64,000 bases of DNA from Chryseobacterium sp. T16E-39 (GCF_002216065.1 NZ_CP022282.1:1984001-2048000), one strand, 5' to 3'; positions 8,536 through 18,521 are shown, numbered from the stretch's first letter. Program-made: numbers and translations. The notes: generated from the letters alone by a model not told the origin.

Positions 8536-8573
8536 AGTACATCTTATCTTTCATTACCTAATACATACCAAAC

Positions 8574-8604
8574 AATACTGGTGCTTAGTTTTAACACCAG
8601 TATT
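8574..8604 (+). terminator. Stem-loop after the aldo/keto reductase
   Basis: Ten-bp perfect stem AATACTGGTG / CACCAGTATT with an 11-nt loop. No long T run follows, so efficiency is uncertain. Confidence 0.6.
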
Positions 8605-8704
8605 ATTTGTGTTTACAATCTTAATAAATTTCAACACCCCTACTCACCAAATGGTGTGTTAATATTTTTACTATATTAGTAATCAACAAACTAAATCCTT
8701 TACT

Positions 8705-8947
8705 ATGAAAAATTCAAAGAAATTAGCAAGAAAAGATCTGGTATTAGTCAGTGGTGGCGGTGATGTCGCATATGCTTTTTGCCTTGACGGAGTTTGCCCT
8801 CCTGCAGGCCCCGGATATAATACTTATTGCGATGGGGATAAGTGTTTCAAAACTCCTAAATCCGGGGGTGGCCCGGGAGGCGGATGTCTCGAGCCAAGAC
8901 GTTTATGCCAGGAGTGGGAAACTGGATGTGGATGTATCTATTTATGA
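8705..8947 (+). CDS. GG-leader, cysteine-rich peptide (bacteriocin-like)
   Basis: 80 residues. The first ~18 (MKNSKKLARKDLVLVSGG) look like the leader peptides found in many small Chryseobacterium proteins annotated as bacteriocin-like, with a double-glycine cleavage site. The remainder has eight cysteines and glycine/proline-rich stretches. Export and cleavage by a peptidase-containing ABC transporter is the family expectation, but no such transporter or modification enzyme lies nearby. Whether it is an antimicrobial, signal or structural peptide is open. Confidence 0.7.
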   Translation: MKNSKKLARKDLVLVSGGGDVAYAFCLDGVCPPAGPGYNTYCDGDKCFKTPKSGGGPGGGCLEPRRLCQEWETGCGCIYL

Positions 8948-8960
8948 TATAAGAATAAAA

Positions 8961-8985
8961 AAGAGCAGCTATCTGCTCTTTTTTA
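8961..8985 (+). terminator. Rho-independent terminator
   Basis: Eight-bp stem AAGAGCAG / CTGCTCTT with loop CTAT and a T run, immediately after the GG-leader peptide gene. Confidence 0.9.
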
Positions 8986-9012
8986 TTTCATGAATCATCC
9001 TAATAATTTCTC

Positions 9013-9020
9013 TAGCTTTG
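9013..9020 (+). promoter_or_regulatory. Bacteroidota -7 promoter element
   Basis: TAGCTTTG matches TAnnTTTG and lies 25 bases before the start of the TPR protein gene. A clear -33 TTG was not found. Confidence 0.5.
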
Positions 9021-9045
9021 TACTTTAAAACTAACACCAACCTTT

Positions 9046-10110
9046 ATGTATAAATATTTTTTAATTCTCCTGCTTACAACTCAATATATCCACGCACAAA
9101 AAAAAACATTTAAATGCGAAAAGATTTATGATGCTGTAAAGCTTGTTGATCAAAAAAAATATGATGAAGGGATTGCTCTTCTCAAGGAGTGTGAGAAAAT
9201 AGATCCTTTAGATGATTCTTATCCGTACGAGATAGCATTAGCTTATACATACAAAGAAGACTACAAAAATGCCATTGATCAATTAGAAAAAATAAAAAAT
9301 TATGATAATCTAACTGATGAATATTTTCAATTATTAGGCAATAACTATGATTATATTGGGAATCTCAATAAAGCTATACAAACATATGATGAAGGGTTAA
9401 GAAGATTTCCCAACTCAGGAAGGTTATATCTTGAGAAAGGAGTTATATATGAATTTGATAAAAAATATTCAGAGGCCATAAAAATTTTTGAAAAAGGAAT
9501 TGAAGTTAATCCTGAGTACCCATCAAATTATTACAGAGTATCAAAAATATACCTTAACTCATCTGATAAATTATCCGGTTTATTGTATGGTGAGATATTT
9601 TTAAATCTTGAAAGAACAAGCGAACGATCAAGAGAAATCAGTAAATTACTGTATGATGAGTACAACAATTCTATCAATCTAGGTACTGATGAAAAAAAAG
9701 GAATAAAATTTTGTGACATCATAATTGATGCGTCGAAATATGAAAAAAATAAAAAGTTCCCTTTCTGTATGATTTTTGGTAAAAGCTTTGTCCTTTCAAT
9801 AATTGACCAAAAGGAATTTAATTTAGATAATTTAGCTGTAATGAGAACATCCTTTATCAATGAGTATTTCAAAGAAGATTACAAAATGTATCCCAATATT
9901 TTATTTGAGTATCATAAGAAAATGAAGGATAATAATGTGTTCAATGCTTATAATCATTATCTATTTCAAATGGGAGATGAACAAGCCTTTAACAACTGGA
10001 AAAAAAATAACCTGTCTGAATATGATATGTTTGTCAAATGGTACACTTCTAAAGAAAACATTTTAAAAATTAACCAAAAGAATGTATTCATTAATGATGG
10101 AATGAGATAA
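9046..10110 (+). CDS. Secreted TPR-repeat protein
   Basis: 354 residues with a signal peptide ending near Ala17-Gln18. Residues ~25-190 form about four tetratricopeptide repeats (for example AIQTYDEGLRRFPNSGRLYLEKGVIYEFDKKYSEAIKIFEKGIEVNPEYPSN, of which the PNS and NPEY turns are typical). The C-terminal half has no recognised domain. TPRs mediate protein contacts; the partner is unknown. Confidence 0.75.
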   Translation: MYKYFLILLLTTQYIHAQKKTFKCEKIYDAVKLVDQKKYDEGIALLKECEKIDPLDDSYPYEIALAYTYKEDYKNAIDQLEKIKNYDNLTDEYFQLLGNNYDYIGNLNKAIQTYDEGLRRFPNSGRLYLEKGVIYEFDKKYSEAIKIFEKGIEVNPEYPSNYYRVSKIYLNSSDKLSGLLYGEIFLNLERTSERSREISKLLYDEYNNSINLGTDEKKGIKFCDIIIDASKYEKNKKFPFCMIFGKSFVLSIIDQKEFNLDNLAVMRTSFINEYFKEDYKMYPNILFEYHKKMKDNNVFNAYNHYLFQMGDEQAFNNWKKNNLSEYDMFVKWYTSKENILKINQKNVFINDGMR

Positions 10111-10193
10111 ATTCAAAATAAAAAAATACCTAAGAGTATGTTTTGTTTTTGAACTCATCTCTAACAATAAATAAATGTACTTGAATAATATAT

Positions 10194-11207
10194 TTATAAT
10201 GAACCAATATACTTTTCATACTCACTTTTTTCTAAAACCTGCTTGGGAGTAAGTTGATATACATCTTTCCATGAATCCGGGCCATGTTTTTCCACATATT
10301 TTTCGACAATTCTAAATCCAAGCCAATAATTTAAAGTCTTTGGAGCCTGTGGGAAAAGTTTTTTTCTGTCATTCCTTAATAACGGATTATCTCCGGAGGT
10401 ATCGGAGAAATAAGGTTTCATCTCTGTAAAGATCTTTTTTTCATTTTTAAGATACCATGCCCAATTTTCCTGTGTCATATTTTCAACAGCGTTATGCTTG
10501 TCCATTTTTCCCTCAAAAAATACCCAGGTAAAATAGCATGCAAAACCCTCATCAATAGTCTGACTCAAAGCAGAATTTTTATCAGCATCCTTATTTCGAA
10601 ACTTTTCATACACCAAATGATTGAGTTCATGAGGTAATCCTTTTTCCAGCGTAAGTTCAGGATCAGTATTCTCATTATTGAGTTCAAGTGCAAATTGTTG
10701 AGCATTACAACCTCCGAAACCAATTCCGGTTAATGGAGTAAAGAGTATACTGATCGTTGCCTTGGGTTGATATGGAACCAATCTACTGAATCTCTTTAGG
10801 TTTGTCATCAACACTCTATTGAGGTTCAGCGTTAAGAGCTTTTTGGTCTTATTATCAAATTCTATCTTGTGTTTTGGATACAATGTTTTATTCCACTGGA
10901 CCATACCTTCCGGATTATTGTATAAAGCAGCATTTTTTTCACCAAAGATCATCGCATAACAACTATCCCAAAGTTTCTGGTGAGGCTGATACACCTTTTC
11001 AACGATCATCTTTTCATTAAAAGAATTATTGCGATGTGCCAAGATCTGATATTTGAAAAGATTTTTAATCACAATATCATTCACTTTAATACTGTCTGCC
11101 ACCTTTTCAACATCTTTTTCAAAAGAATTTTCAGGGTTTAATTTTTGATTGGTTGAACAAAAATACACAGTAATAACACTGAATATTAATAAGGTAGTTC
11201 TTTTCAT
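10194..11207 (-). CDS. Predicted zinc metalloprotease-like exported protein (DUF2268-like)
   Basis: 337 residues. An N-terminal hydrophobic segment ends in a Cys at position 17, which may be a loose lipobox. The HExxH zinc motif is H193-E-L-N-H197, and Glu220 in TIDEGFACYF is well placed as third ligand, so a gluzincin fold is likely. It resembles the DUF2268 group of predicted Zn proteases. Activity and substrate are not known. Transcribed alone, convergent with the TPR gene. Confidence 0.65.
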   Translation of the reverse strand: MKRTTLLIFSVITVYFCSTNQKLNPENSFEKDVEKVADSIKVNDIVIKNLFKYQILAHRNNSFNEKMIVEKVYQPHQKLWDSCYAMIFGEKNAALYNNPEGMVQWNKTLYPKHKIEFDNKTKKLLTLNLNRVLMTNLKRFSRLVPYQPKATISILFTPLTGIGFGGCNAQQFALELNNENTDPELTLEKGLPHELNHLVYEKFRNKDADKNSALSQTIDEGFACYFTWVFFEGKMDKHNAVENMTQENWAWYLKNEKKIFTEMKPYFSDTSGDNPLLRNDRKKLFPQAPKTLNYWLGFRIVEKYVEKHGPDSWKDVYQLTPKQVLEKSEYEKYIGSL

Positions 11208-11472
11208 CTGTGGTTTATCATTTAGTATTCTTAGTGATCAAATATTATCTTGCGGCTGTCTATACAATAGACAATTCAAAAATAAATTTTATTACACATG
11301 AATTATACATTTAGAAGATTTTTTAATAATATTTTAAGTATAAGTTCAAAAATATAAAATATAGCTTTTCAAAAGTCAATATTTTTTGAAAAAGAATGTT
11401 TACTGAAAATTTAATAATCTGTTAAAAATAGACTTCCACTTTATTAATAATTTTGACCAGATCTATTTGTGT

Positions 11473-12531
11473 ATGTTATCTATTTTAATGGTTGTAATCC
11501 TACAGGCAATTATAACGCTTGCAGTCCTGCTTTTTCTGGCTCAAAACAGAAAGTCTTTTCATAATATGCTATTATTGTATATATTAACTGTTGTACTGGA
11601 TATGGGATACGAATATTTTATCATAAACAAATTCGGTTATGAATCTATTCTGTATGAAATACCTGGAAGTTTGAGAATTTTTAAAGGTCTCATATTCTTA
11701 TATATAACGTTACATTTTATAGAATTCAAGTGGCGGGATCAGTTAAAATATCTATTATTTCCTTTCTGCCTGATCGTTTTATTTCATAGTGTGGCTCTTT
11801 CTGCCAAGTTGTTTGAGTACCGGGAAGCAGACGCTCTTATTCATTTTTATAAAACCTACCTTGTCAATTATTACGTTTATTATTGGTCTACGAGTCTTAT
11901 GATCTGTATTTTCTTATTGTATAAATATCAAAATAAGATTAAAAATCCTTTTTTTAAACAATTCCGGTTGTTTCTCTCTTTTATTTTTTTAGGAGTTATT
12001 GCATTTCGGTTGAGCCCGAAATTTGGAATAGATATTCTTCTGTTTCAAAAAATATATCTTCTCCTATTCTTAATTCAGTTCGCCTGGATTTTGTACGTTT
12101 ATATTTTAACGTACCAGGAACAACTTAGAAAAGATGTGCCAATCCCTCCTGCAGTGGAAGTAACTGTTAAAGAAAAATATCGGTATAAAGATCTTTCTAA
12201 AATAGATTTCAAAAAAATACAGACTTCAATTGAAGTATTCTATGAGAGCAGCAGCATTTATTTAGATGAAAACTTTACGCTCGATGATCTATCTCATAAT
12301 TTATCTGTTTCTAAAACAGATCTTACCATCACTTTCAATCGATATCTGGATTCCAATTTCCATGAATACACGAATCGGAACCGGGTTTTACAATTTAAAC
12401 GCATGCAGGAAGAAGAGCCTGGCATGAATGTCACAGATCTCGCTTTTCAATGTGGATTTAAATCTAAATCAACCTTCTATAAGTATTTTAAAAAAGAATT
12501 CAACTGTCTTCCCAAAGAATATGCATTGTGA
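11473..12531 (+). CDS. AraC-family regulator with N-terminal membrane domain
   Basis: About 352 residues. Residues 1-220 hold six or seven membrane helices, followed by a linker and a C-terminal AraC DNA-binding domain (FTLDDLSHNLSVSKTDLTITFNRYL and VTDLAFQCGFKSKSTFYKYFKKEF as the two helix-turn-helices). I place the start at ATG 11473; a TTG two codons earlier is less likely. It precedes a TonB receptor and PI-PLC gene in the same direction and is the obvious candidate to regulate them from a membrane-sensed signal. Confidence 0.85.
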   Translation: MLSILMVVILQAIITLAVLLFLAQNRKSFHNMLLLYILTVVLDMGYEYFIINKFGYESILYEIPGSLRIFKGLIFLYITLHFIEFKWRDQLKYLLFPFCLIVLFHSVALSAKLFEYREADALIHFYKTYLVNYYVYYWSTSLMICIFLLYKYQNKIKNPFFKQFRLFLSFIFLGVIAFRLSPKFGIDILLFQKIYLLLFLIQFAWILYVYILTYQEQLRKDVPIPPAVEVTVKEKYRYKDLSKIDFKKIQTSIEVFYESSSIYLDENFTLDDLSHNLSVSKTDLTITFNRYLDSNFHEYTNRNRVLQFKRMQEEEPGMNVTDLAFQCGFKSKSTFYKYFKKEFNCLPKEYAL

Positions 12532-12677
12532 CAACAAATCTATATTACAATTAATTAATATTCACAAACATTTAATAATCAACATATTAAAACAAAGTCA
12601 AGTCTACTTGGGTTTGTTAAAACTTAAATGAACTCTGTTCTTTTCGAGAGAAAACATCTTTGCGGAAAATTTATAAG

Positions 12678-15530
12678 ATGTTACGTAGAAGATTTTTTTT
12701 AACAACTGCAGCATGTTTTCTATTGGGAGGTTTTGCCATTGCCCAAACTACAGTACATGGTGTCGTTATCGATCATCAAGGCAATCTCCCCAATGCCTTA
12801 GTGTATCTGGAAAACAGCAATGAAAAGATAACCTCTGATACAGATGGATCGTTTACTTTAAGTAATGTTCCTGACGGGAGTTATAGACTGATCGTGGAGT
12901 ATACAGGCTATGAAAATACCTATTTAGCCTTTCGTGTCATAGATAAAAGATCAGTTGACCTTGGAACCGTTACAATTACGGAAAAGAAGATCAAAGAAAA
13001 CAATATTCAGGAAGTAGTTGTTGCCAGTGTATACAAAGCTTCTCAGGCACGGGCTATTACCATGAAAAGAAACTCCAACACCATAACAGAGGTTTTGAGT
13101 GCGGATGCCATTGGTAAACTTCCGGACCGTAACGCGGCTGATGCTGTACAGCGTATGCAAGGAGTTTCCATTGAAAGAGATATGGGTGAAGGCCGTTTTG
13201 TGGCTGTTCGTGGAACTCCTGTGCAATGGACGGCTTCGACATTAAATGGTAACCGAATGCCCAGTGCCAGCGGTGACAATGCCAACAGAGGGGTTCAAAT
13301 GGACATTTTCCCTTCGGAATTGATCCAAAATGTACGTTTATCGAAAGCCCTCACTCCTGATCTTGATGGAGACGCAATAGGCGGAAATGTAGATTTTATG
13401 ACCAAAACGTCACCCAATAAAGAAACTCTGGCTATCAGCACTTCTACGGGATATGTGAATATGTCCAGGTCCCCTACCTTCAACTCTTCAATTGTGTATG
13501 GAAATAAAATTACAGATAAACTGAAATTTATTTCATCTGCTGTAATATGGGAAAGGTCAGGAGCCATAGACCAGATGCGGAATATTTTCAATTATGGACT
13601 TACAGATCCTGTGGCTTCTTATTCTATCAATCAATTGCAGTTGCGTGATTATGTGGCTAACAGAAGGACGTTAGGTTTTAATCATGCAATGGATTATGAG
13701 ATCAACAGCAAAAACAAACTGTATTTCAAAGGGCTATACAGTCAGTATAAGGACGGCCAATCCGTAAGAGAGACTTATTTTAATTTCGACAATAAAAATG
13801 TTACGCTACAAGCCAGGCATGCAGATTATCTTACAGATCTGTATTCTATGCAGTTTGGAGGTAACCATCAGGCAGGCCAGCGCCTGGAAATAGATTGGTC
13901 ATTATCAAAAGCCAGATCCACTTTCAAATTTAATTCTCCAAAACAACTGGAAGAACATGAGAGAGGTTATCCTATTGTCAATTTTGTACAGCCCATGACT
14001 TATGGAAACCTGGCTTCGGATGGTCGAAAATACTTTGCAATGGACGCTCCCGATGGCGTTGGTGATCCAAACGGCTACACTCTACCCTATACTCAAAATC
14101 CAATTTCAGGAAATCAATTGAAATTAAATCAGGTTATTCTTAATCAAAATAGAAATAGCGAAACTGACCTGCGCGGACAGGTTGATCTAAAATATAAGGT
14201 GGCTGAGAATTTCAAATTGCAATTCGGGACCAAATTTAATAACAAAGAAAAAATCGTTGATGCAGCTGTATTAGTTTGGATGCCAAAATCAGCATTAGGA
14301 ATTTCGGGAGCTTCGATCAGTTATATGAATCAGTTTGAACAGACAGCTTTTCCATTCAATGGAGGTTTTATGAATCCGATAGGCAATCCATATGATTCTG
14401 TGATCATTAATCAAATCAGCAATGGGCAGATCGATCAGTTTTATAGTACAGATACTCAGAACAATCTTGGCCTTTCTCAGGTAAGCGGTAAAAACAGCAA
14501 CTCGAATATCACCAGTTCTTACCATGGGCGGGAAAATGTATGGGGAACGTATCTGATGGGAACCTGGAAGCTTAATGAAAACCTACAATTCCTGGGGGGA
14601 GTACGAAATGAATACAACGACATTTCTTTTTATGGTAAAAAAGTAATTTCAGATAAAGCAGGATCGAAAGTGGAAGATATCCAAGACGGTAAAAAATATA
14701 ATGTCTTTCTCCCTATGATCAATATGAAATGGAACCTCACAAAAGACCAGATCATAAGAGCTGCCTACACAAAATCTTTTGCAAGGCCTGACTTTAATGA
14801 CCTTAATCCCGGAACTATTGTCAATGACCTTTCTAATACAATTACACAGGGAAACACCCAGCTGAATCCTACATTCTCTAATAATTTTGATCTTATGTTT
14901 GAAAATTATTTTGGAAAACTGGATATGATCACAGCGGGAGCTTTCTATAAGGACATTACTGATCTTATCTACAAAGATCAGTCTATTGTAAACGTTAACG
15001 GAATCCCCTATACATTTACAACTCCAAAGAATTTGGAAGGTGCTAAGCTGTATGGTTTTGAAGTTGGAATCTCCAAGCGTTTTGAAAATCTTCCCGGATT
15101 TCTGAAATATATTGGTTTTGAAGGAAATTACACCTACATCGCTTCTGAAATGAATATGCCTGTTTATACTAACGGACAACAAACCGGAACAATGAAAACC
15201 ACGATTCCTAATCAGGCGAAACATATCTTCAATACGATTGTATTCTATGAAACCAGTAAGTTCATGCTCCGACTCGCTGGCAATTACAAGAGAGATTATG
15301 TGAGTGAGATCAGAACTGCAGCTGGACCGGATCATTATCAACATTTTGACAAAAATTTTACCGTTGATGCTTCTACCTCTTACAGCATTAATAAAAACAT
15401 TAGATTATTTGTCGAGCTGAATAATATTTTCAATGAACCCAACCGATATTATATGGGAACAAAATCGAGAGTTGAAAATATCTCGTATTCAGGGATCAGA
15501 GGACAGCTCGGTGTAAACTTCAATTTTTAA
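12678..15530 (+). CDS. TonB-dependent receptor with carboxypeptidase-like N-terminal domain
   Basis: About 950 residues from ATG 12678. A TTG at 12660 overlaps a -7-like element (CATCTTTG, 12655-12662) and is rejected as start. Signal peptide to FAIAQ, then a CarboxypepD_reg-like domain (VHGVVIDHQGNLPNALVYL), a plug domain (ADAIGKLPDRNAADAVQRMQGVSIERD, FVAVRGTP) and a 22-strand barrel ending in an aromatic-terminated strand (VNFNF). The plug is of the type found in TonB receptors of Xanthomonas/Caulobacter. It imports an unknown substrate across the outer membrane. Twenty-two bases before the PI-PLC gene, which hints at a phospho-inositol or phospholipid-derived ligand. Confidence 0.9.
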   Translation: MLRRRFFLTTAACFLLGGFAIAQTTVHGVVIDHQGNLPNALVYLENSNEKITSDTDGSFTLSNVPDGSYRLIVEYTGYENTYLAFRVIDKRSVDLGTVTITEKKIKENNIQEVVVASVYKASQARAITMKRNSNTITEVLSADAIGKLPDRNAADAVQRMQGVSIERDMGEGRFVAVRGTPVQWTASTLNGNRMPSASGDNANRGVQMDIFPSELIQNVRLSKALTPDLDGDAIGGNVDFMTKTSPNKETLAISTSTGYVNMSRSPTFNSSIVYGNKITDKLKFISSAVIWERSGAIDQMRNIFNYGLTDPVASYSINQLQLRDYVANRRTLGFNHAMDYEINSKNKLYFKGLYSQYKDGQSVRETYFNFDNKNVTLQARHADYLTDLYSMQFGGNHQAGQRLEIDWSLSKARSTFKFNSPKQLEEHERGYPIVNFVQPMTYGNLASDGRKYFAMDAPDGVGDPNGYTLPYTQNPISGNQLKLNQVILNQNRNSETDLRGQVDLKYKVAENFKLQFGTKFNNKEKIVDAAVLVWMPKSALGISGASISYMNQFEQTAFPFNGGFMNPIGNPYDSVIINQISNGQIDQFYSTDTQNNLGLSQVSGKNSNSNITSSYHGRENVWGTYLMGTWKLNENLQFLGGVRNEYNDISFYGKKVISDKAGSKVEDIQDGKKYNVFLPMINMKWNLTKDQIIRAAYTKSFARPDFNDLNPGTIVNDLSNTITQGNTQLNPTFSNNFDLMFENYFGKLDMITAGAFYKDITDLIYKDQSIVNVNGIPYTFTTPKNLEGAKLYGFEVGISKRFENLPGFLKYIGFEGNYTYIASEMNMPVYTNGQQTGTMKTTIPNQAKHIFNTIVFYETSKFMLRLAGNYKRDYVSEIRTAAGPDHYQHFDKNFTVDASTSYSINKNIRLFVELNNIFNEPNRYYMGTKSRVENISYSGIRGQLGVNFNF

Positions 15531-15552
15531 TCAAACAATAAACCTCAACTTT

Positions 15553-16734
15553 ATGAAAAAGTATATATGCGCAGCAGCAATTACTGCTGCAGGAATCTTT
15601 CATGCACAGGAAAAATGCAAAAACATCAAAATTAATCAGCTACAGGTGCTAGGAACACATAATTCATATGCAGAACCTGTTGATCCTAAAGTACTGGAGC
15701 TTGCCGCACCAATCATCAAAAATCTGATGGCAAAATATGATTCCAGCATGTCTCCTGAACAAAAAGCAAAATTCCAGGAATACCATCCCAATGGAATGGA
15801 CTTCCACGAAGCGCTGAATTACAATCATCCGGATTTCAAGCAACAGCTGAATGCCAATCTTCGTGGATTGGAACTGGATGTTTATTATGACCCCGATGGT
15901 AATCGTTTTACCAATCCAGCCTCTTACCGTGTATTGAGAGAAAAAGGGGTAAAGGATCTTGCACCACATAATACCAAAGGATTAGATCAACCCGGTTTTA
16001 AAGTTCTTCATATGGCTGATATCGATTTCAGATCACATTATCCAACTTTAAAAGATGCCTTAACAGAGCTTAGGGAATGGTCTGATCAGCATCCTCAACA
16101 TACTACTATTTTTATCATGATAGAAGCTAAAGACTCAGGATTTCCAATTTTTCCAAACAGTAGCCAGGTTCTACCTTTTACTCAAAAGGCATATGATGAA
16201 TTGGATCAGGAAATTGTTCAATATCTGGGGAAAGATAAAATCATTACCCCGAAAGAAGTTCAGGGTCAATTTAAAACACTCAGAGAAGCAGTGCTTCATA
16301 ACAATTGGCCTAAAGCAGAAAACAGCAGGGGTAAATTTATATTTATGCTATTACCAGGAAGTGCAGGAACCAAATCGACTAAAGACAACCCTTATCTCAT
16401 TAACGGTTCCCTGGAAAAAAGGCTGATGTTCATGGAAAGTGAACCTGAAGATGATTTTGCAGCTTTTATTTTAAGGGATAATTCTATCGTACGCCAAGAA
16501 GAGATCAAAAAAATGGTACAACAAGGATTTATGGTTAGAACAAGAGCCGATATCGAGACCTATGAAGCTAAAGTAAATGATCTGACCCGAGCCAAATCAG
16601 CTTTTAGCAGCGGGGCTCAGGTAGTGTCAACTGATTTCTTCAGGTCCGGGAACACCTATGGAACTCCTTATTTTGTGCAGCCTCCCCGGGATAAAGATTA
16701 TTTTCTAAATCCCATTAACGGAAATTGTCAATAA
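15553..16734 (+). CDS. Secreted Ca2+-dependent PI-PLC-like phosphodiesterase
   Basis: 393 residues with a signal peptide (to HAQ). The PLC TIM-barrel motifs are visible: LGTHNSY at 33-39 with the catalytic His36, RGLELDVYYD with acidic Ca ligands, KVLHMADIDF containing the second His, and TTIFIMIEAKDSG. By family it hydrolyses phosphoinositides or related lipids. It forms an apparent operon with the upstream TonB receptor, so cleavage outside followed by uptake of a product is plausible. Confidence 0.85.
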   Translation: MKKYICAAAITAAGIFHAQEKCKNIKINQLQVLGTHNSYAEPVDPKVLELAAPIIKNLMAKYDSSMSPEQKAKFQEYHPNGMDFHEALNYNHPDFKQQLNANLRGLELDVYYDPDGNRFTNPASYRVLREKGVKDLAPHNTKGLDQPGFKVLHMADIDFRSHYPTLKDALTELREWSDQHPQHTTIFIMIEAKDSGFPIFPNSSQVLPFTQKAYDELDQEIVQYLGKDKIITPKEVQGQFKTLREAVLHNNWPKAENSRGKFIFMLLPGSAGTKSTKDNPYLINGSLEKRLMFMESEPEDDFAAFILRDNSIVRQEEIKKMVQQGFMVRTRADIETYEAKVNDLTRAKSAFSSGAQVVSTDFFRSGNTYGTPYFVQPPRDKDYFLNPINGNCQ

Positions 16735-16744
16735 GTAGCAGCCG

Positions 16745-16775
16745 GCAGCCTCCATTAATGAGGCTGTCCTTTTAT
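16745..16775 (+). terminator. Rho-independent terminator
   Basis: Stem GCAGCCTC / GAGGCTGT with loop CATTAAT followed by CCTTTT, just after the PLC gene. Confidence 0.8.
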
Positions 16776-16895
16776 AACCCTTTTTCCCTGTTACAAGAAA
16801 AGTAAATTCGAATATAGTATCTGACTTATACTTTATATGTAATTTTTTAAAAGCTTTTATTAAATTTGACCTATTAAAAAAACTACATTCCCTCG

Positions 16896-17441
16896 ATGAG
16901 CGTCAATAAAAATGTCCTTGAAAAAATGTCAAGCCAGGAGCTTGAAAAATATATCAAACCAGATACTAAATTTGTTCCACAAGCGATTCAATATGCATTT
17001 GAAATATTGGAATCCAGAGGAAAGGAATTTAGTCCCGAAGAAATTGAAAGAAGGAACTCTTTACTAATAGAAAAAGAAAAAACAGAACCTACAATTCACG
17101 CCAATCATATAAAAGCAGCCAATTTAATTTATCTTTCTGGTGCATTAGGAGTTGCTAATGTAATCTGGAACTATGAAACAATTAATTCAGGACTTGCAAT
17201 CTTTATAGCAATAATAACGATTTCATTCATTTTTGGAATAGGTTACTTAGCAGGAAAAGGTACTGAATGGATAAAATATCTTCTTATGATCCTTCTTATT
17301 TTGGGGGTTGTAGGATTTCCAAGTATATTAATTACTCTAAAAATAGATCCTGTACTTGGAATTATAAATATCATCCAAACCATCCTTCAAATATGGGCGG
17401 CCGTTTTGCTATTTAAGGTACCTAAAACGGTAAAATTATAA
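16896..17441 (+). CDS. Small membrane protein of unknown function
   Basis: 181 residues. The first ~65 are charged and helical (MSSQELEKYIKP, FSPEEIERRNSLLIEKEK); residues ~70-175 form four membrane helices. No family recognised. The next gene also encodes a membrane protein but 113 bases lie between them. Confidence 0.65.
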   Translation: MSVNKNVLEKMSSQELEKYIKPDTKFVPQAIQYAFEILESRGKEFSPEEIERRNSLLIEKEKTEPTIHANHIKAANLIYLSGALGVANVIWNYETINSGLAIFIAIITISFIFGIGYLAGKGTEWIKYLLMILLILGVVGFPSILITLKIDPVLGIINIIQTILQIWAAVLLFKVPKTVKL

Positions 17442-17554
17442 TCATAATTTATGGGTTAGCATCACTATATAATAAATATACCTTTAGGGATGCATTTTAC
17501 CCCTTTAAGACTAGATAAATTTTACTATTTTCGCACACAAAATTAGTAGCAAAA

Positions 17555-18499
17555 ATGGAAAACAATTTATTCTTATCTAAATTCTGGTCGAGAATCTGGG
17601 CCTTATTAATCGATTCACTTATTCTTGGAATCTTTGGGTTTATATTAGGTTTTATATTCAAAAATTTTTTTATCTCTCTGGGGGAAAGTGCAAAGTTAAT
17701 TGGCTGGGCCATTTCTCTAATTTATTTTTCTGTCTTAAATTCCAGCATTAATAAGGGACAAACCTTTGGTAAGAAAATGATGAGTATTCAGGTCGTGGAT
17801 ATTAAAGGAAATTTTATAAGCTTAAAAAGTTCATTCATCCGGGCTTTAGTTCTTACTGCACCTTTTTTTCTTAATGGATTTAAAATTCCAGGAGCTACTG
17901 CATTTTCGGTGGTCACAATTATTCAGGGGATTATAATTTTCAGCCTGGGTATTGGAATCACTATCTTTTATATTTTCAATAAAGAAACGAGACAGTCACT
18001 ACATGACCTTGCCGTTAAAACCTATGTTGTCCAAGAGTACAGAAACAATACTGTCACGATAATGCCTCATGTGAAAAAATTATCATTTTATTTGACAGGC
18101 GGTCTTTTTCTAATCGTAATACTTACTTCGATCTATTCAGCCAATAATAATTCAAATATTACAAAATTAACTCCTGTTTATGAAAAGCTATTAAAGCAAA
18201 ATAATATTTCAGATCCAGTTGTTTCCTGGAGTCAAACAACTTTACTAGGCAGTTCTAAACCTCAGTCTATCATTTATACGGTATCTTTTAGAGCAGATCA
18301 GAAATTGGAAGATAATAAAAACAACCCCCAAATTAAACAAGCCGCGAAAATATTTATTGACAGTAATGCTTATGAATCAGACAACAGCATTTTAAATGTG
18401 GTTATCAATTCAGGTTTTGATATTGGTATTGCCAGGCAAACCTATTCGTACAATGTTTACATGCCTATTTATAAGTGGAGGGAACAAATAAATAACTGA
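17555..18499 (+). CDS. RDD-family membrane protein
   Basis: 314 residues. The N-terminal RDD domain starts with FWSRIWALLIDSLILG (the Arg and Asp of the family name) and has GKKMMSIQVVDIKG, then further membrane helices to about residue 150. After one more helix (LTGGLFLIVILTSIYSA) a ~115-residue soluble C-terminal domain follows. RDD proteins are membrane proteins of mostly unknown function. A terminator lies 22 bases after the stop. Confidence 0.8.
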   Translation: MENNLFLSKFWSRIWALLIDSLILGIFGFILGFIFKNFFISLGESAKLIGWAISLIYFSVLNSSINKGQTFGKKMMSIQVVDIKGNFISLKSSFIRALVLTAPFFLNGFKIPGATAFSVVTIIQGIIIFSLGIGITIFYIFNKETRQSLHDLAVKTYVVQEYRNNTVTIMPHVKKLSFYLTGGLFLIVILTSIYSANNNSNITKLTPVYEKLLKQNNISDPVVSWSQTTLLGSSKPQSIIYTVSFRADQKLEDNKNNPQIKQAAKIFIDSNAYESDNSILNVVINSGFDIGIARQTYSYNVYMPIYKWREQINN

Positions 18500-18521
18500 T
18501 AAAAATAATTTCACACAACAT

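Noticed and set aside
12660..12677. TTG start for the TonB receptor
   Set aside because: It overlaps a promoter-like element, and ATG 12678 gives a normal signal peptide.
14649..15344. 231-residue open frame on the minus strand
   Set aside because: It lies wholly within the TonB receptor gene, has no recognisable domain and is a shadow frame.
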